Positions 1 through 7,896 of a stretch of 36,475 nt of DNA are shown in pieces (the stretch's first letter is position 1; each line of letters starts with the position of its first letter). A program made the translations under genes and the position numbers. The notes beneath the pieces were generated by a model. It did not search any database. It worked only from the letters and a program-made list of their open reading frames with translations, and had not been told where the DNA came from. The stretch lies in assembly GCA_002102555.1 (NCBI GenBank), contig MCFL01000238.1, positions 1 through 36,475 of the forward strand, in the 5' to 3' direction. Origin of the DNA: Catenaria anguillulae PL171 (lineage: Eukaryota > Blastocladiomycota > Blastocladiomycetes > Blastocladiales > Catenariaceae).

Positions 1-107
1 GGTTAGATGTACATATAATCACGTTATCAACTTGCACGCTGCTCTTGCACGTCGTTTGTGTTGCGTCTCATCAAGAATCGGAATCACAAGGCGGTTTGGA
101 TACATGA

Positions 108-223
108 AGAGACAACAATTGAAAGAAGCGATAAGGAGTAGTATACTGGATAAACATAAAGAGACAACGAGGAGTAGTATACATGGATAAACATGGATTA
201 AGAGACAACGAGGAGTAGTATAC
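108..223. repeat. Imperfect tandem repeat, unit about 36-41 bp
   Basis: The word AGAGACAAC occurs at 108-116, 160-168 and 201-209. The word AGTAGTATAC occurs at 137-146, 173-182 and 214-223. A GATAAACAT segment lies between them in two units. The spacings of 36 and 41 bases between AGTAGTATAC copies show an imperfect tandem array. It lies just 3' of the type B RRM-like reading frame that ends at 243 on the minus strand. The same AGTAGTATAC word recurs 3' of another family member near 2.2 kb. Confidence 0.75.
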
Positions 224-242
224 GTTGAGACTTGACGGCGCC

Positions 243-713
243 TCACTTTTTCCCGACATTCATTTCAAGCAGAACACTGACCAGGACACACCCACCGTCA
301 TGTCGGCGCTTCTGTCTTTGGCAGCGACATGCCGCCAAGCAAAAGCGCCGCGGATCCATGCTGTCAACATCCAAGTCGTACTGACGAGCATATGCGCGAC
401 GGTCGAGCAGCATCTTCAGGTATGCGCAAAGCCCTTGGCCTCGTCTCATCCGTAAAACAAAAGCTGCAGTGCGCCGCATGCCGTTTCCAGACGGGGTCGA
501 CGGAAGATAGATTTGCATGAGCGAGAGACAACGGCGAGCCAGCTGGAGCATGTCCGAATTGGATACGGATGGCCCGACATTGTGCAGCAACACGCGAGGA
601 ACTGAGAGGTCAACGCCGCGATGGTCGACGGGGAAAATCATGGACACTGGCGGGAGCGGGAGGTCCGCAATCGAGTCCGAGTTCGAGTCTGGATCCGCCT
701 TGGCCATGCGCAT
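243..713 (-). CDS. Type B RRM-like domain, possible C-terminal half of the 903-1994 gene
   Basis: This reading frame of about 156 codons has no database name that I recognise. It contains an RRM-like strand RVLLHNVGPSV (RNP2-like), a helix with SDMLQLARRCLSL, and an RNP1-like strand RRTAAFVL. A basic region with AYLKMLLDRR follows. The same pattern appears in the copies near 4.8 kb and 7.1 kb. Upstream of the first ATG the frame stays open through SWSYEHFMRM. That segment matches the linker HFARML that precedes the other type B domain at 4.9 kb. The domain is therefore probably the C-terminal part of a protein beginning at 1994, now separated by two apparent frame changes. Its independent start at 713 is doubtful. 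Confidence 0.5.
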   Translation of the reverse strand: MRMAKADPDSNSDSIADLPLPPVSMIFPVDHRGVDLSVPRVLLHNVGPSVSNSDMLQLARRCLSLMQIYLPSTPSGNGMRRTAAFVLRMRRGQGLCAYLKMLLDRRAYARQYDLDVDSMDPRRFCLAACRCQRQKRRHDGGCVLVSVLLEMNVGKK

Positions 714-902
714 AAAGTGCTCATAGGACCAACTCCCGCCTCAGAAACCGTTTCTTCAGTGTCCCCTCAGTGTCCTCCTCGAACTCCCCGACCTCCTCAC
801 TCGTCACTGCTCCTCCACCTTGCTTGTGCATCTGCGCCTGCTTGACAGCCGCCATATGCGCTGCCATCTTTTCGCGCTTCTTTTGGTCCGACATGGTAAT
901 AG

Positions 903-1994
903 TCAACTTGGTGGCTTGGTATGAAACCCAATGCCCTTGACTCCACGGCGCTTGGCCGCCTGCACGTGTGCCTCCGTCAGCCCATACTCGGCCTGCAACT
1001 CTTGGCTGCGTACGCGTAGCCCCGTGCAAAAGTGGAACGCCTCGGCCTTGCTCTCAAAGAAATACGTGGCTGCGCGGCCAACGTGGAACGTCTGCGCAAA
1101 CGGTGGAATGAAGAGTTTGACAAAGGACTTGGCGTCCTTAACGAGGGCAAGGAGCATATCGGCCGTGACAGACGGCCGAAGTGCGCGGAGCGTGACGTGG
1201 TACGGCGCCGGGCCGTCGCCCGCTGGACGGTACGTCGTGACCATACTGGCGGGGAACGGGTGTGTGGGCGGTGGTTGCGCAGCCGTAGCGGGGGCGCTTT
1301 CGGATGCCGTTACCGACTGGGTCGCCGCCACCAAGGCTGCCGGGTCCAACTTGGCAGAAATGGCCGGCTCGGCCGACGATGAACCTGCTGAGGAGGTTGG
1401 AAAGATTTTGGACTGGGCCCTGCCTTGCTCTGAATCTGTTTGCACCCAAGCGTCGACCATGGTCGGCTTCTTGGCTTGTACTTCTGCAGCTGTAATGAGT
1501 GGTGTCGCTGCAACAGTGAGCACCAAGTCGGTAAAGGAGAGGGGTCGACCCATTTTGTTTTGGGTCTCGGCCACGACTTGCATCAAGTTGAGGTTGACCA
1601 TGTTGACATTGCTTGGGAGCAACACAAGAACTTGCTGCGGCGGCACCGGCTGCTGCAAATGCTGCTGTGCCGGGTAGCTGCCAGAGAGGCCCAACCCCGC
1701 AGGATGATGACCCAGATAGGAAGCGGACGGCATTGGCAGCGACGGTTGGCTGCCGAGAAAGCTGGCCGTATTGGCTGATGGCTGCCGTTGTTGCTGGAGT
1801 AGGTACATATCCAGCAAGGCGCGGGTCTCTGCCGCAGTCATGTCCGAGCTCGGCATTCGTACAGGAGGGGAATCTGACTCCAGCTTGGGCGACGAGTGGG
1901 AAACAGGCCATGACGCTGGGGCCGCGGACGCTGGCTGGGGCGAGGTCGAGTTCATGTTTGGCAAGTGGTCTGGATTCGTCATCAAATCAACCAT
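903..1994 (-). CDS. RRM-like family protein, type A domain (cluster member at 1-2 kb)
   Basis: The frame encodes 363 residues. From the N-terminus it has a Pro/Ser/Gln-rich stretch, a conserved block starting VLVLLPSNVN near residue 121 and continuing through GRPLSFTDLVLTVA, a low-complexity linker, and an RRM-like domain near residues 258-345. The RRM-like part has strand YHVTLRALRPSV, helix ADMLLALV, strand FVKLFIPP and strand VGRAATYFF. The frame stops at 903. The conserved C-terminal extension seen in paralogues (here TKLTITMSDQKKREKM) continues in another frame down to about 724. Because the two frames overlap inside homologous sequence, an intron cannot explain the change; a single-base indel or assembly error can. 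Its function is unknown. RNA or protein binding is inferred only from the fold pattern. Confidence 0.6.
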   Translation of the reverse strand: MVDLMTNPDHLPNMNSTSPQPASAAPASWPVSHSSPKLESDSPPVRMPSSDMTAAETRALLDMYLLQQQRQPSANTASFLGSQPSLPMPSASYLGHHPAGLGLSGSYPAQQHLQQPVPPQQVLVLLPSNVNMVNLNLMQVVAETQNKMGRPLSFTDLVLTVAATPLITAAEVQAKKPTMVDAWVQTDSEQGRAQSKIFPTSSAGSSSAEPAISAKLDPAALVAATQSVTASESAPATAAQPPPTHPFPASMVTTYRPAGDGPAPYHVTLRALRPSVTADMLLALVKDAKSFVKLFIPPFAQTFHVGRAATYFFESKAEAFHFCTGLRVRSQELQAEYGLTEAHVQAAKRRGVKGIGFHTKPPS

Positions 1995-2206
1995 ATGTAA
2001 TATGAGAACATGAACTGAGCAGCGAGTGCGTCAGAGAGACAGAATGCAGACAGCCTGTCCGGGGTGACACGTCAACGCTTGTTCGCAGCACAAGAAATCC
2101 AGCCGCACGAGAAACAAAAGCATGTCGATCCGACCACAACCCACAGCCCTGGACACGACCATGCAAGATGAAAAGAAGACGAAGACAGGAAAAAAAAGGA
2201 AAGGAA

Positions 2207-2271
2207 AGTAGTATACATAAGCTTTTCGATGGCCGTTTACGGGCCTCCTCCTCCACCCTGCAGTAGTATAC
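2207..2271. repeat. Two copies of AGTAGTATAC in the 3' flank of the 2291-3937 gene
   Basis: AGTAGTATAC occurs at 2207-2216 and 2262-2271, immediately downstream of the stop codon at 2291 on the minus strand. There it reads GTATACTACT. The same ten bases occur three times 3' of the family member ending at 243. Otherwise I see nothing in the spacer 1995-2290, which also serves as the 5' flank of the 1994 start. Confidence 0.6.
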
Positions 2272-2290
2272 GTAGGCATATTGTTGGCCA

Positions 2291-3937
2291 TTAATCCGAA
2301 GACGAAAGATCCTCATCTTCCTTGTCGTTGTCCTCACTTTGCAGCACATCGTACATGTTCGATGGCTTCTTATGCACTTGATGTTCCTTCACCCGACTTT
2401 TCTTGGGCTCACTCGTCCTTTTACCTTGCCCGGAAACATCTTGCTGTTCAACCTCCATCTTCTCCAACTGCCACGCCCGCTTAGCATTCCTGCTCTGCGG
2501 GTCCGACCACGAAATCCCCAAGTTGGACTTGTTCTCCTCGATCCGGTACGGCCCCTGCGCACCGCGTGCTACCGCCTCGGCCAACTCCACATCGTTCAGC
2601 CCGAACTTGGCCTGCATATCGCCGCTGTACATCTTCATTTTCGTGGTGATATAAAAGTGTTTAGCCTGGGCTGCGTTGGCGAAAAAGTAGGTTGCCGCGC
2701 GTCCAACGTAGCGGGAAGAAGTGTGCGGCGGGTAGTACAACTTGACCAGATCGGTGCCGGTGGCAAGCGCAATGAGGTCAGAGTGCGAGACCGATGGACG
2801 GAGGTAGCGGAGCGTCACGTGAAACGGGGCCGGGCCGTCACCGGGCGGGCGATGCGGCGTCACGATATCGGCTGGGAATTCATGTGAGGGGCTCGAGTCG
2901 GGCAAGCGGGTGATGGTCGGTTGAGGGCCAACGTTAGCGGTGGCGGCAGGTGCAGTACGTTCGGGAGACGAAACGGGCCAGGTGGCGATTGTTTGCACGA
3001 GGGCATGCTTGCGACGTGGCTCTGGGTCGTTTTCACAATGGCCGATGCCCACTTCGTTGACAGGGGCTTGGGGGATGAGCGGTGCATCCGTGTCGGTATC
3101 AGCATTGGCGACGGCACGCAAGACAGTTCCTTGCACGTTATTGTTGTCGTGAATTGCGGCGACTTGAGCGGCGTCAGAGTCAAGTTCCTGGACGGCAGGC
3201 AACTCGTCGCTGGCGGAAGTGACCGGAGCGTCGGCGCACGCAAGCACAAGGTTGCCAATGGAGATGGATGGATCGATAACAGCCTGCGCCGTGGCCAGAA
3301 TCTGCTGCCAGTTGAGGCTAGATTTGGTGCTGCGATCCGACTTTTCGACCAAGACAAGGACCTTTTGCTGCTTGAGAGTCTGCTTGAGCTGGTGCTGCAG
3401 CGATTGGATCGTGAGACTCTGACTCTGGCGCTCGCTTTCGAGCATTTGGACCTTTCTCTGGAGTTGGGTCAAGAACTTGAAGTGCTGCGCAAACTGCACG
3501 TCGGAATCATCGAGCTCTTGCCCATAAAAGCCTGGCAGATGCGAATGCGGTTGCGAACACTGCGGCTCTTGGGAAGGGAGTGGGTGCAGCGGGTACTCCC
3601 CCGGAGGACGAGGCGGGGTGCCAAACAGTTGCTGTGAGGTGGCAGACACAATTGGAATGGAGTTTTCGTACAAGCCAGGTTGCCAATGCTGGTGCGAGTG
3701 CGGGCGCGAGATCGAGCGGGCAGCCGCAGAGTCAAGAGCAGGCTCATGAACAGGAGCGTTGGCAAGGCCCATCGTCATCGGCAGAGGATGGGACGGCAGC
3801 GTGAGTCCTGGCATTTCATGGCCAGAGTCGGAATCGGACCAGAGATCGAAAGGAATGGCGTTGTTAGCCTGACGAGTGAAGCTCGCCGTATCGAGGTCGA
3901 AATCGTTGTTCATGGTAGAAGCTGTAAAACCGCCCAA
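2291..3937 (-). CDS. RRM-like family protein, intact type A copy with coiled coil
   Basis: This uninterrupted 548-codon frame is the best-preserved member of the cluster. Residues 155-191 form a predicted coiled coil rich in Leu and Gln. Residues 193-237 are the conserved block starting VLVLVEKS. Residues 369-450 form the RRM-like domain: strand FHVTLRYLRPSV, helix HSDLIALA, strand LVKLYYPP, RNP1-like strand VGRAATYFF, then a helix and DMQAKFGL. The canonical RNP1 aromatics are replaced (Arg and Ala at positions 3 and 5), so RNA binding is not assured. A basic segment near 505-515 could be a nuclear signal, and the tail 530-548 is acidic. A start at residue 9 (MNNDF) is equally possible. No type B domain follows. 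Homology to the 1994 and 9510 genes at the protein level, with frame kept over divergent DNA, argues for selection. Confidence 0.72.
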   Translation of the reverse strand: MGGFTASTMNNDFDLDTASFTRQANNAIPFDLWSDSDSGHEMPGLTLPSHPLPMTMGLANAPVHEPALDSAAARSISRPHSHQHWQPGLYENSIPIVSATSQQLFGTPPRPPGEYPLHPLPSQEPQCSQPHSHLPGFYGQELDDSDVQFAQHFKFLTQLQRKVQMLESERQSQSLTIQSLQHQLKQTLKQQKVLVLVEKSDRSTKSSLNWQQILATAQAVIDPSISIGNLVLACADAPVTSASDELPAVQELDSDAAQVAAIHDNNNVQGTVLRAVANADTDTDAPLIPQAPVNEVGIGHCENDPEPRRKHALVQTIATWPVSSPERTAPAATANVGPQPTITRLPDSSPSHEFPADIVTPHRPPGDGPAPFHVTLRYLRPSVSHSDLIALATGTDLVKLYYPPHTSSRYVGRAATYFFANAAQAKHFYITTKMKMYSGDMQAKFGLNDVELAEAVARGAQGPYRIEENKSNLGISWSDPQSRNAKRAWQLEKMEVEQQDVSGQGKRTSEPKKSRVKEHQVHKKPSNMYDVLQSEDNDKEDEDLSSSD

Positions 3938-4294
3938 TAAGAAGCCAGTGCGGTGCTTGGACGGGAGAGAAGGGACATTCGCGATGATGATGATGACGTG
4001 GGGGCTCTTGTTTGCTTTTCAATCAGGCTGGAAAGGCTCGTGGGGGAGCTGATCGACCTCGCGGCTCGTCCTTGCGGTGGACAAGAACTGGACTGACGTG
4101 GACCAAGGCTGTCACGATTTGGACATGGATTCGGACATTGAAACGTGAGACGTGAGACGTCACCTTTCGGAAGACACAGGCAGGGGCTGATTTGGAGCGA
4201 CTACCATGCATGCAGACACTGAGATCGGTCAAGTATCAATGAAAACAGGTTGGATTTTACAACTGGCGGTGATTGACTGCACGCCATGAGCGCC
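3938..4294. promoter_or_regulatory. Upstream region of the 3937 gene, contains a shared 13-mer
   Basis: No gene is seen here. The 13-mer CACGATTTGGACA at 4113-4125 is identical to 4508-type sequence found at 9508-9520 in front of the other intact family member. A nearby run at about 4144-4160 repeats GTGAGAC and contains the palindrome GACGTC. A promoter role is inferred from position and sharing only. Confidence 0.35.
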
Positions 4295-4869
4295 GCTCTA
4301 CGCTGGCAACCACAGACGTACGACCGAGTGACCGATGCAATCATCCTTGGCAAACATGGACGACCCGGCCTTGCCACCGGCGCTCGCCATCCAGTTGAAA
4401 TCCTCACCCAGTTGCTCCTCGCTTGCTTCACTCGCATGATCCTCGCCGTCATCCTCTCTGCCGCTGCCACTCAACACATCAAGCATGACCTTCATTCTCA
4501 CTTGCCACGCAGCAAACGCGCCTCCGGCCTCCCACGCCTAGTCCTGGCCTCCATCTCATCCGCCGCGCGCACCTCATACATTTGCGCATCTGGCCCTTGC
4601 CATCGCGAATCAGTTTCTTGAGATACTCAAAGAACCCGCGCCTCCAACTTGTCGTCCAAAAAGAACATGGCCGTGCGCCCGACACGGTCACTCTTGAGAT
4701 CCACGGGAGGATAATCAATGGCGGAAAGCGACGTGCAATGGCGGGCAAGCGCCGACAGATCCGTGGGCGAGACGCCCGGACGCACGTTTTGCAAAATGAC
4801 GGTGCGCGTGTCCGGGTCGAGCGCCGCTGGATGTGACGAGCGATAAGGGATGTTTGGTGTTGATGGCCA
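4295..4869 (-). pseudogene. Type B RRM-like domain, frame-disrupted, with acidic tail
   Basis: Conserved type B segments follow in order on the minus strand but in different frames. About 4830-4690 encodes TVILQNVRPGVSPTDL, an ALARHCTSL helix and VGRTAMFFLDDK. The next frame gives GFFEYLKKLIRDGKGQMRK. A third segment near 4560-4530 reads ADEMEARTRRG. The last, near 4515-4298, reads AFAAWQVRMKVML followed by an acidic stretch with EDDGEDHASEASEEQ. The copy near 7 kb has the same order, including AAWQVKIKV. The frame changes lie inside homologous sequence without room for introns, so this is a decayed copy or a poorly assembled one. It directly follows the type A copy at 4870-5663. Confidence 0.5.
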
Positions 4870-5663
4870 CCGAGTCGTGCTGTTCGTCGGCCGCGAGCAT
4901 GCGGGCAAAGTGCGCGCGGACAACTGGGTCCCAGGTCGAAGGTGCAAAGTCGCCCATGCCGTCGTCGTACTCGTCATTGTCATCGTCATCGTCATCACTG
5001 GGCTCGGTGTTGCCTGGAGGGTTGGTACTCGACCCGCCTTGCAACCATGCGCGCACATCCACGACGCCCGACGGATTGGCCTGCTCCTTGGCCGCAAAGT
5101 ACTTTTTCGTCATCTCGTCGCGCTTGCGCTCATCCGACAAGGTGATTGCAAGCTTTGTCGTGCGCTCCGTAAATGTACCACCTGGCCCATTGCCTCTGAC
5201 CCCGCGCAGGTACGCATCCTGCAAATCGTGGCCCGCCAACCCAAACTTGGGCTGCAACTCGCCCTGATCGTTGCGCTTGCGCAATCCTATGCCAAAGTCC
5301 CTGGCGTCTTTGCTGTCGGCGAAAAAGTAGGTCGAGGCACGGCAAGTCCTGGTGGCCGCTTGGGCGTCTCAGAGAGGCGAGACGCGCTGCCAAGAGACGG
5401 GTCAGTGATTGCGTGTCGGCCAACGAACGGCCAGGGTGGTTTAGGGCTTGCTGTTGGGTCTGCTGGCGCTGGAGCTGCTGCTGCTGCTCGCGCAGCAGAT
5501 GCTGGAGCAGGGCCTGCTGGTCTTGTAACAAGGTTGCAACGTGAGACGCGGCGGGCGACCGAGTCGGTTCCTTGCTGTCGCCGGGGCCGGGGCCGCCGCC
5601 GCGCGAGCTGCTCGTGTTGGACTCTGAAGATTCCGACACGGACGGATGATGAGTAGATGACAT
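4870..5663 (-). pseudogene. Type A RRM-like family copy, internally deleted or frame-disrupted
   Basis: The N-terminal frame from the ATG at 5663 (to about 5350) is Ser/Pro-rich and then a Gln-rich helix (LLREQQQQLQRQQTQQQ), as in the paralogues. The VLVL block and the first half of the RRM-like domain are absent. Sequence resumes in another frame at about 5333 with RASTYFFADSKDARDF, then ELQPKFGL and TTKLAITLSDERKRDEM. An Asp run encoded by a GTCATC-type repeat near 4970-5000 follows, then STWDPVVRAHFARM, the linker that leads into the type B domain. The paralogues show what is missing. The best reading is a degenerate type A half of a two-domain gene, although an unrecognised intron near 5340-5400 is possible. 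Confidence 0.5.
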
Positions 5664-5952
5664 GCCGCCTTGTGCTGTGTGCTGACGGGATTACTGCAAT
5701 GTGTCCGTTGACGTATGGTAAATTCTTACATTTGCATGTCTCCGAGTCTGTCTCGCACCCACCCATGGCCCTTGCCGTCACAGCAAATCTGACGGGATGA
5801 GAAAAGCGGACCGAATATTTACGAACAACACAACGAGTCTGATCACATTAACTATTCATATTTTCGATCCACAGAAGAATCCACAGATCCACATCATACA
5901 GAGACGTGGGTGAAAGTTGCCTGGGCAAAATTGGTTGATCTGAGATCGCTGG

Positions 5953-6315
5953 CTATGGTTTTTCCGGCTTATGAAAGTTTTGTTGTCGATTCGGTCCAAA
6001 ACTGCCGTGTCGCAAGCTCGCCTTCACCTTCAACACTGCTGAAATGCACTCAAGACTCCATGGAATACAATTTTTGATGCATGGAAACCAAAACAATTTG
6101 ACATGGCACACTTTGGTCACCCACGCCATGAGGGTTTGCGGGTAGTTTTCTTTGAAGCTTTCGCATGGAAGTAGCTCTTGAGGGAGGCGCAACAGAAATA
6201 CGTTATCGTGAACCGGAACGACGCAGCTGGATCGGCATTGCGATGCGTGAGGGTTCGGAAGCAGAGTATCGGGATACAGTTTGACGTGGTACAGATTCGA
6301 ATGATGGGAAGTCAT
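5953..6315 (-). CDS. Hypothetical protein, possibly a diverged RRM-like relative
   Basis: A 120-codon frame in an otherwise empty spacer has a strand NVFLLRLPQEL, which fits the RNP2 pattern. It also has TLMAWVTKVCHVKLFWFP, which resembles ALVKDAKSFVKLFIPP of the 1994 gene. The second half of the fold is not recognisable. It may be an old, worn copy of the cluster gene or chance similarity. Its base composition is poorer in G+C than the intact members. The flanks 5664-5952 and 6316-6637 hold nothing else that I can support. Confidence 0.25.
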   Translation of the reverse strand: MTSHHSNLYHVKLYPDTLLPNPHASQCRSSCVVPVHDNVFLLRLPQELLPCESFKENYPQTLMAWVTKVCHVKLFWFPCIKNCIPWSLECISAVLKVKASLRHGSFGPNRQQNFHKPEKP

Positions 6316-6637
6316 GGAGAATGGCTAGCGGCGAAAGAGCGACCATAGTAGTAGTACGTGCGCGCAGTCCTATCATGTGCGATGCAGGTTTGAGTCCCTT
6401 GCGGTCCAAATGGAAATGTCATACAGCTGTGGTGGGATGCATACCAGCGGCGACGAGGGGGACGAGTGTATTGATCGGTACGACGGCGGCAGGTTGTCGG
6501 TGGGGCCGCCGTCGCACCGATCGGCCAGCGCCGCAGCAAAGCGGGGTGGCCCTTTTGACTTGAGAGAGATTCAATTCCGTTTTCAGGTCTTTCGTGGGTG
6601 TGTTGGTTGCGTGGTTGAGAGACATCATTAGGCAAAG

Positions 6638-7490
6638 TCAGATCGGGGGCCCTGGCATATCAGACGCGCTGGAACCGCGAGTGAGAACGACACCTGTGGA
6701 TACATATTTACATGGATGGGACGACGCCACGTTTGCAACGTTATTCCCCCATCTTCTTATACTTCTTTCCACAGACCCCATGCCACTCTCCCACCCCATC
6801 CTCCTCCTCCCTGTCGTCCTGCCGTGTGCAACCGAATCGTCCACCGCCACCGCTTGGCCGACCATCGTCACCGTCACCTTGATCTTGACCTGCCACGCCG
6901 CATACTTATCTCCGTCGCCCTTGGGCTTGACCCCTTGCTTCCTCGCATCCATCTTGTTCTGCCGCTTGATCTTGAGATGCGCGCACCGGCCAAGTCCCGC
7001 TTGTCGCTTGACAAATACGTAAACCGCGAGCACCTCGTGCTTGTCGTCAAAGTGCGCCCCACAATCGTGCGCGTGCGGTCCAGTGGCGGGTTATGTCCGC
7101 CCGTTAGTGACTTGCAGTACCGAGCGAGCGCCAACACGTCTGTAGGTGTTGTCGGATGAATGTTTTTCACCATGACGAAATGTCGGCTTTTGACAATGGG
7201 AATCAGACTCGATCCGCGACAGTCGTTGACACGAGCGACGACGACAAGCCCGGAGGAAGCAGAAGCGATGCGGGAATGTCGCAGTCCGTGTCGGCAGCCG
7301 ACTGCATGCACATGTAGAGCTCGGTAGCTTCAGTGGGCCAACAGAGTGGTGGATTGTAAGTGTTTCTCGGCCGCGGCTGGTGGCCAAAAAGAAAGGTATT
7401 GGCACGCCGCAGTGTTGAACGGAGCCGCTGGGGATTCATGGTTGCTGCGGGAAAGCGGGCAGAGCCAAACTCGGCCTGCATGCCGCAAAT
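6638..7490 (-). pseudogene. Type B RRM-like copy with remnants of type A, frame-disrupted
   Basis: Three overlapping minus-strand frames carry family segments in the correct order. At 7490-7205 are GMQAEFG (end of a type A domain) and ELYMCMQSAADTD, which matches the linker EHFMRMAKADPD of the first unit. At about 7215-7040 are RHFVMVKNIHPTTPTDVLA, LARYCKSL and IVGRT, the RRM-like strands. At about 7060-6640 are AHFDDKHEV, NKMDARKQG and KYAAWQVKIKV. At least two frame changes separate them. The paralogue at 4.3-4.9 kb has the same arrangement. The copy is either a pseudogene or a gene broken by assembly indels. Confidence 0.5.
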
Positions 7491-7896
7491 TAAAGTGATG
7501 TGTGATATGCTGCAGTAGCCTCATCACTTCAGCCGTGAAGTTAGTTCAAGGCCAAAGCAGAGCTCGACGGGCTTCCGTTATTGACTTCAAGTTGTCTCAT
7601 GCTGTCCGGTACCCAATTGTTCCCTTCATTGTGTTTGGGAGCAAGAGTAATACACATATGTATGATGGACAATCATAATTTTACAAGTTGAAACAGTCAA
7701 CCACCCTTCTTTGGATGCAAGGTTACATAGGTTCCACGAGAAGACGTCAAAACTTGATGTGTATTTACACTACATTGTCACCATTCATAACAGGCATTTG
7801 AGACATGTCACATGTTCTCGTCACAGCAAACTACTATCGCCCGCGACGTTGCCTTGCGCCTTGACATCCACGTCCGGGCCCTCTTCATCGCGTGCG
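7491..7896. other. Spacer with no supported gene
   Basis: This interval of about 400 bases lies between the 3' end of the 9510 gene and the worn copy at 7490. One short open frame immediately beyond the stop codon at 7897 is acidic (DARDEEGPDVDV) and could be an out-of-frame remnant of the C-terminal tail. Nothing else is evident. Confidence 0.4.

Noticed and set aside
931-1677. Long plus-strand open frame of 248 codons opposite the 1994 gene
   Set aside because: It mirrors GC-rich coding sequence on the minus strand, where the paralogue motifs lie. Its own translation is Cys/Thr/Ala-rich without family resemblance.
903-5663. Introns as the explanation for the frame changes in the RRM-like copies
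   Set aside because: The switching frames overlap inside homologous motifs, leaving gaps far below the 46-127 nt introns seen in the other genes. Only the junction near 5340-5400 leaves the question open.
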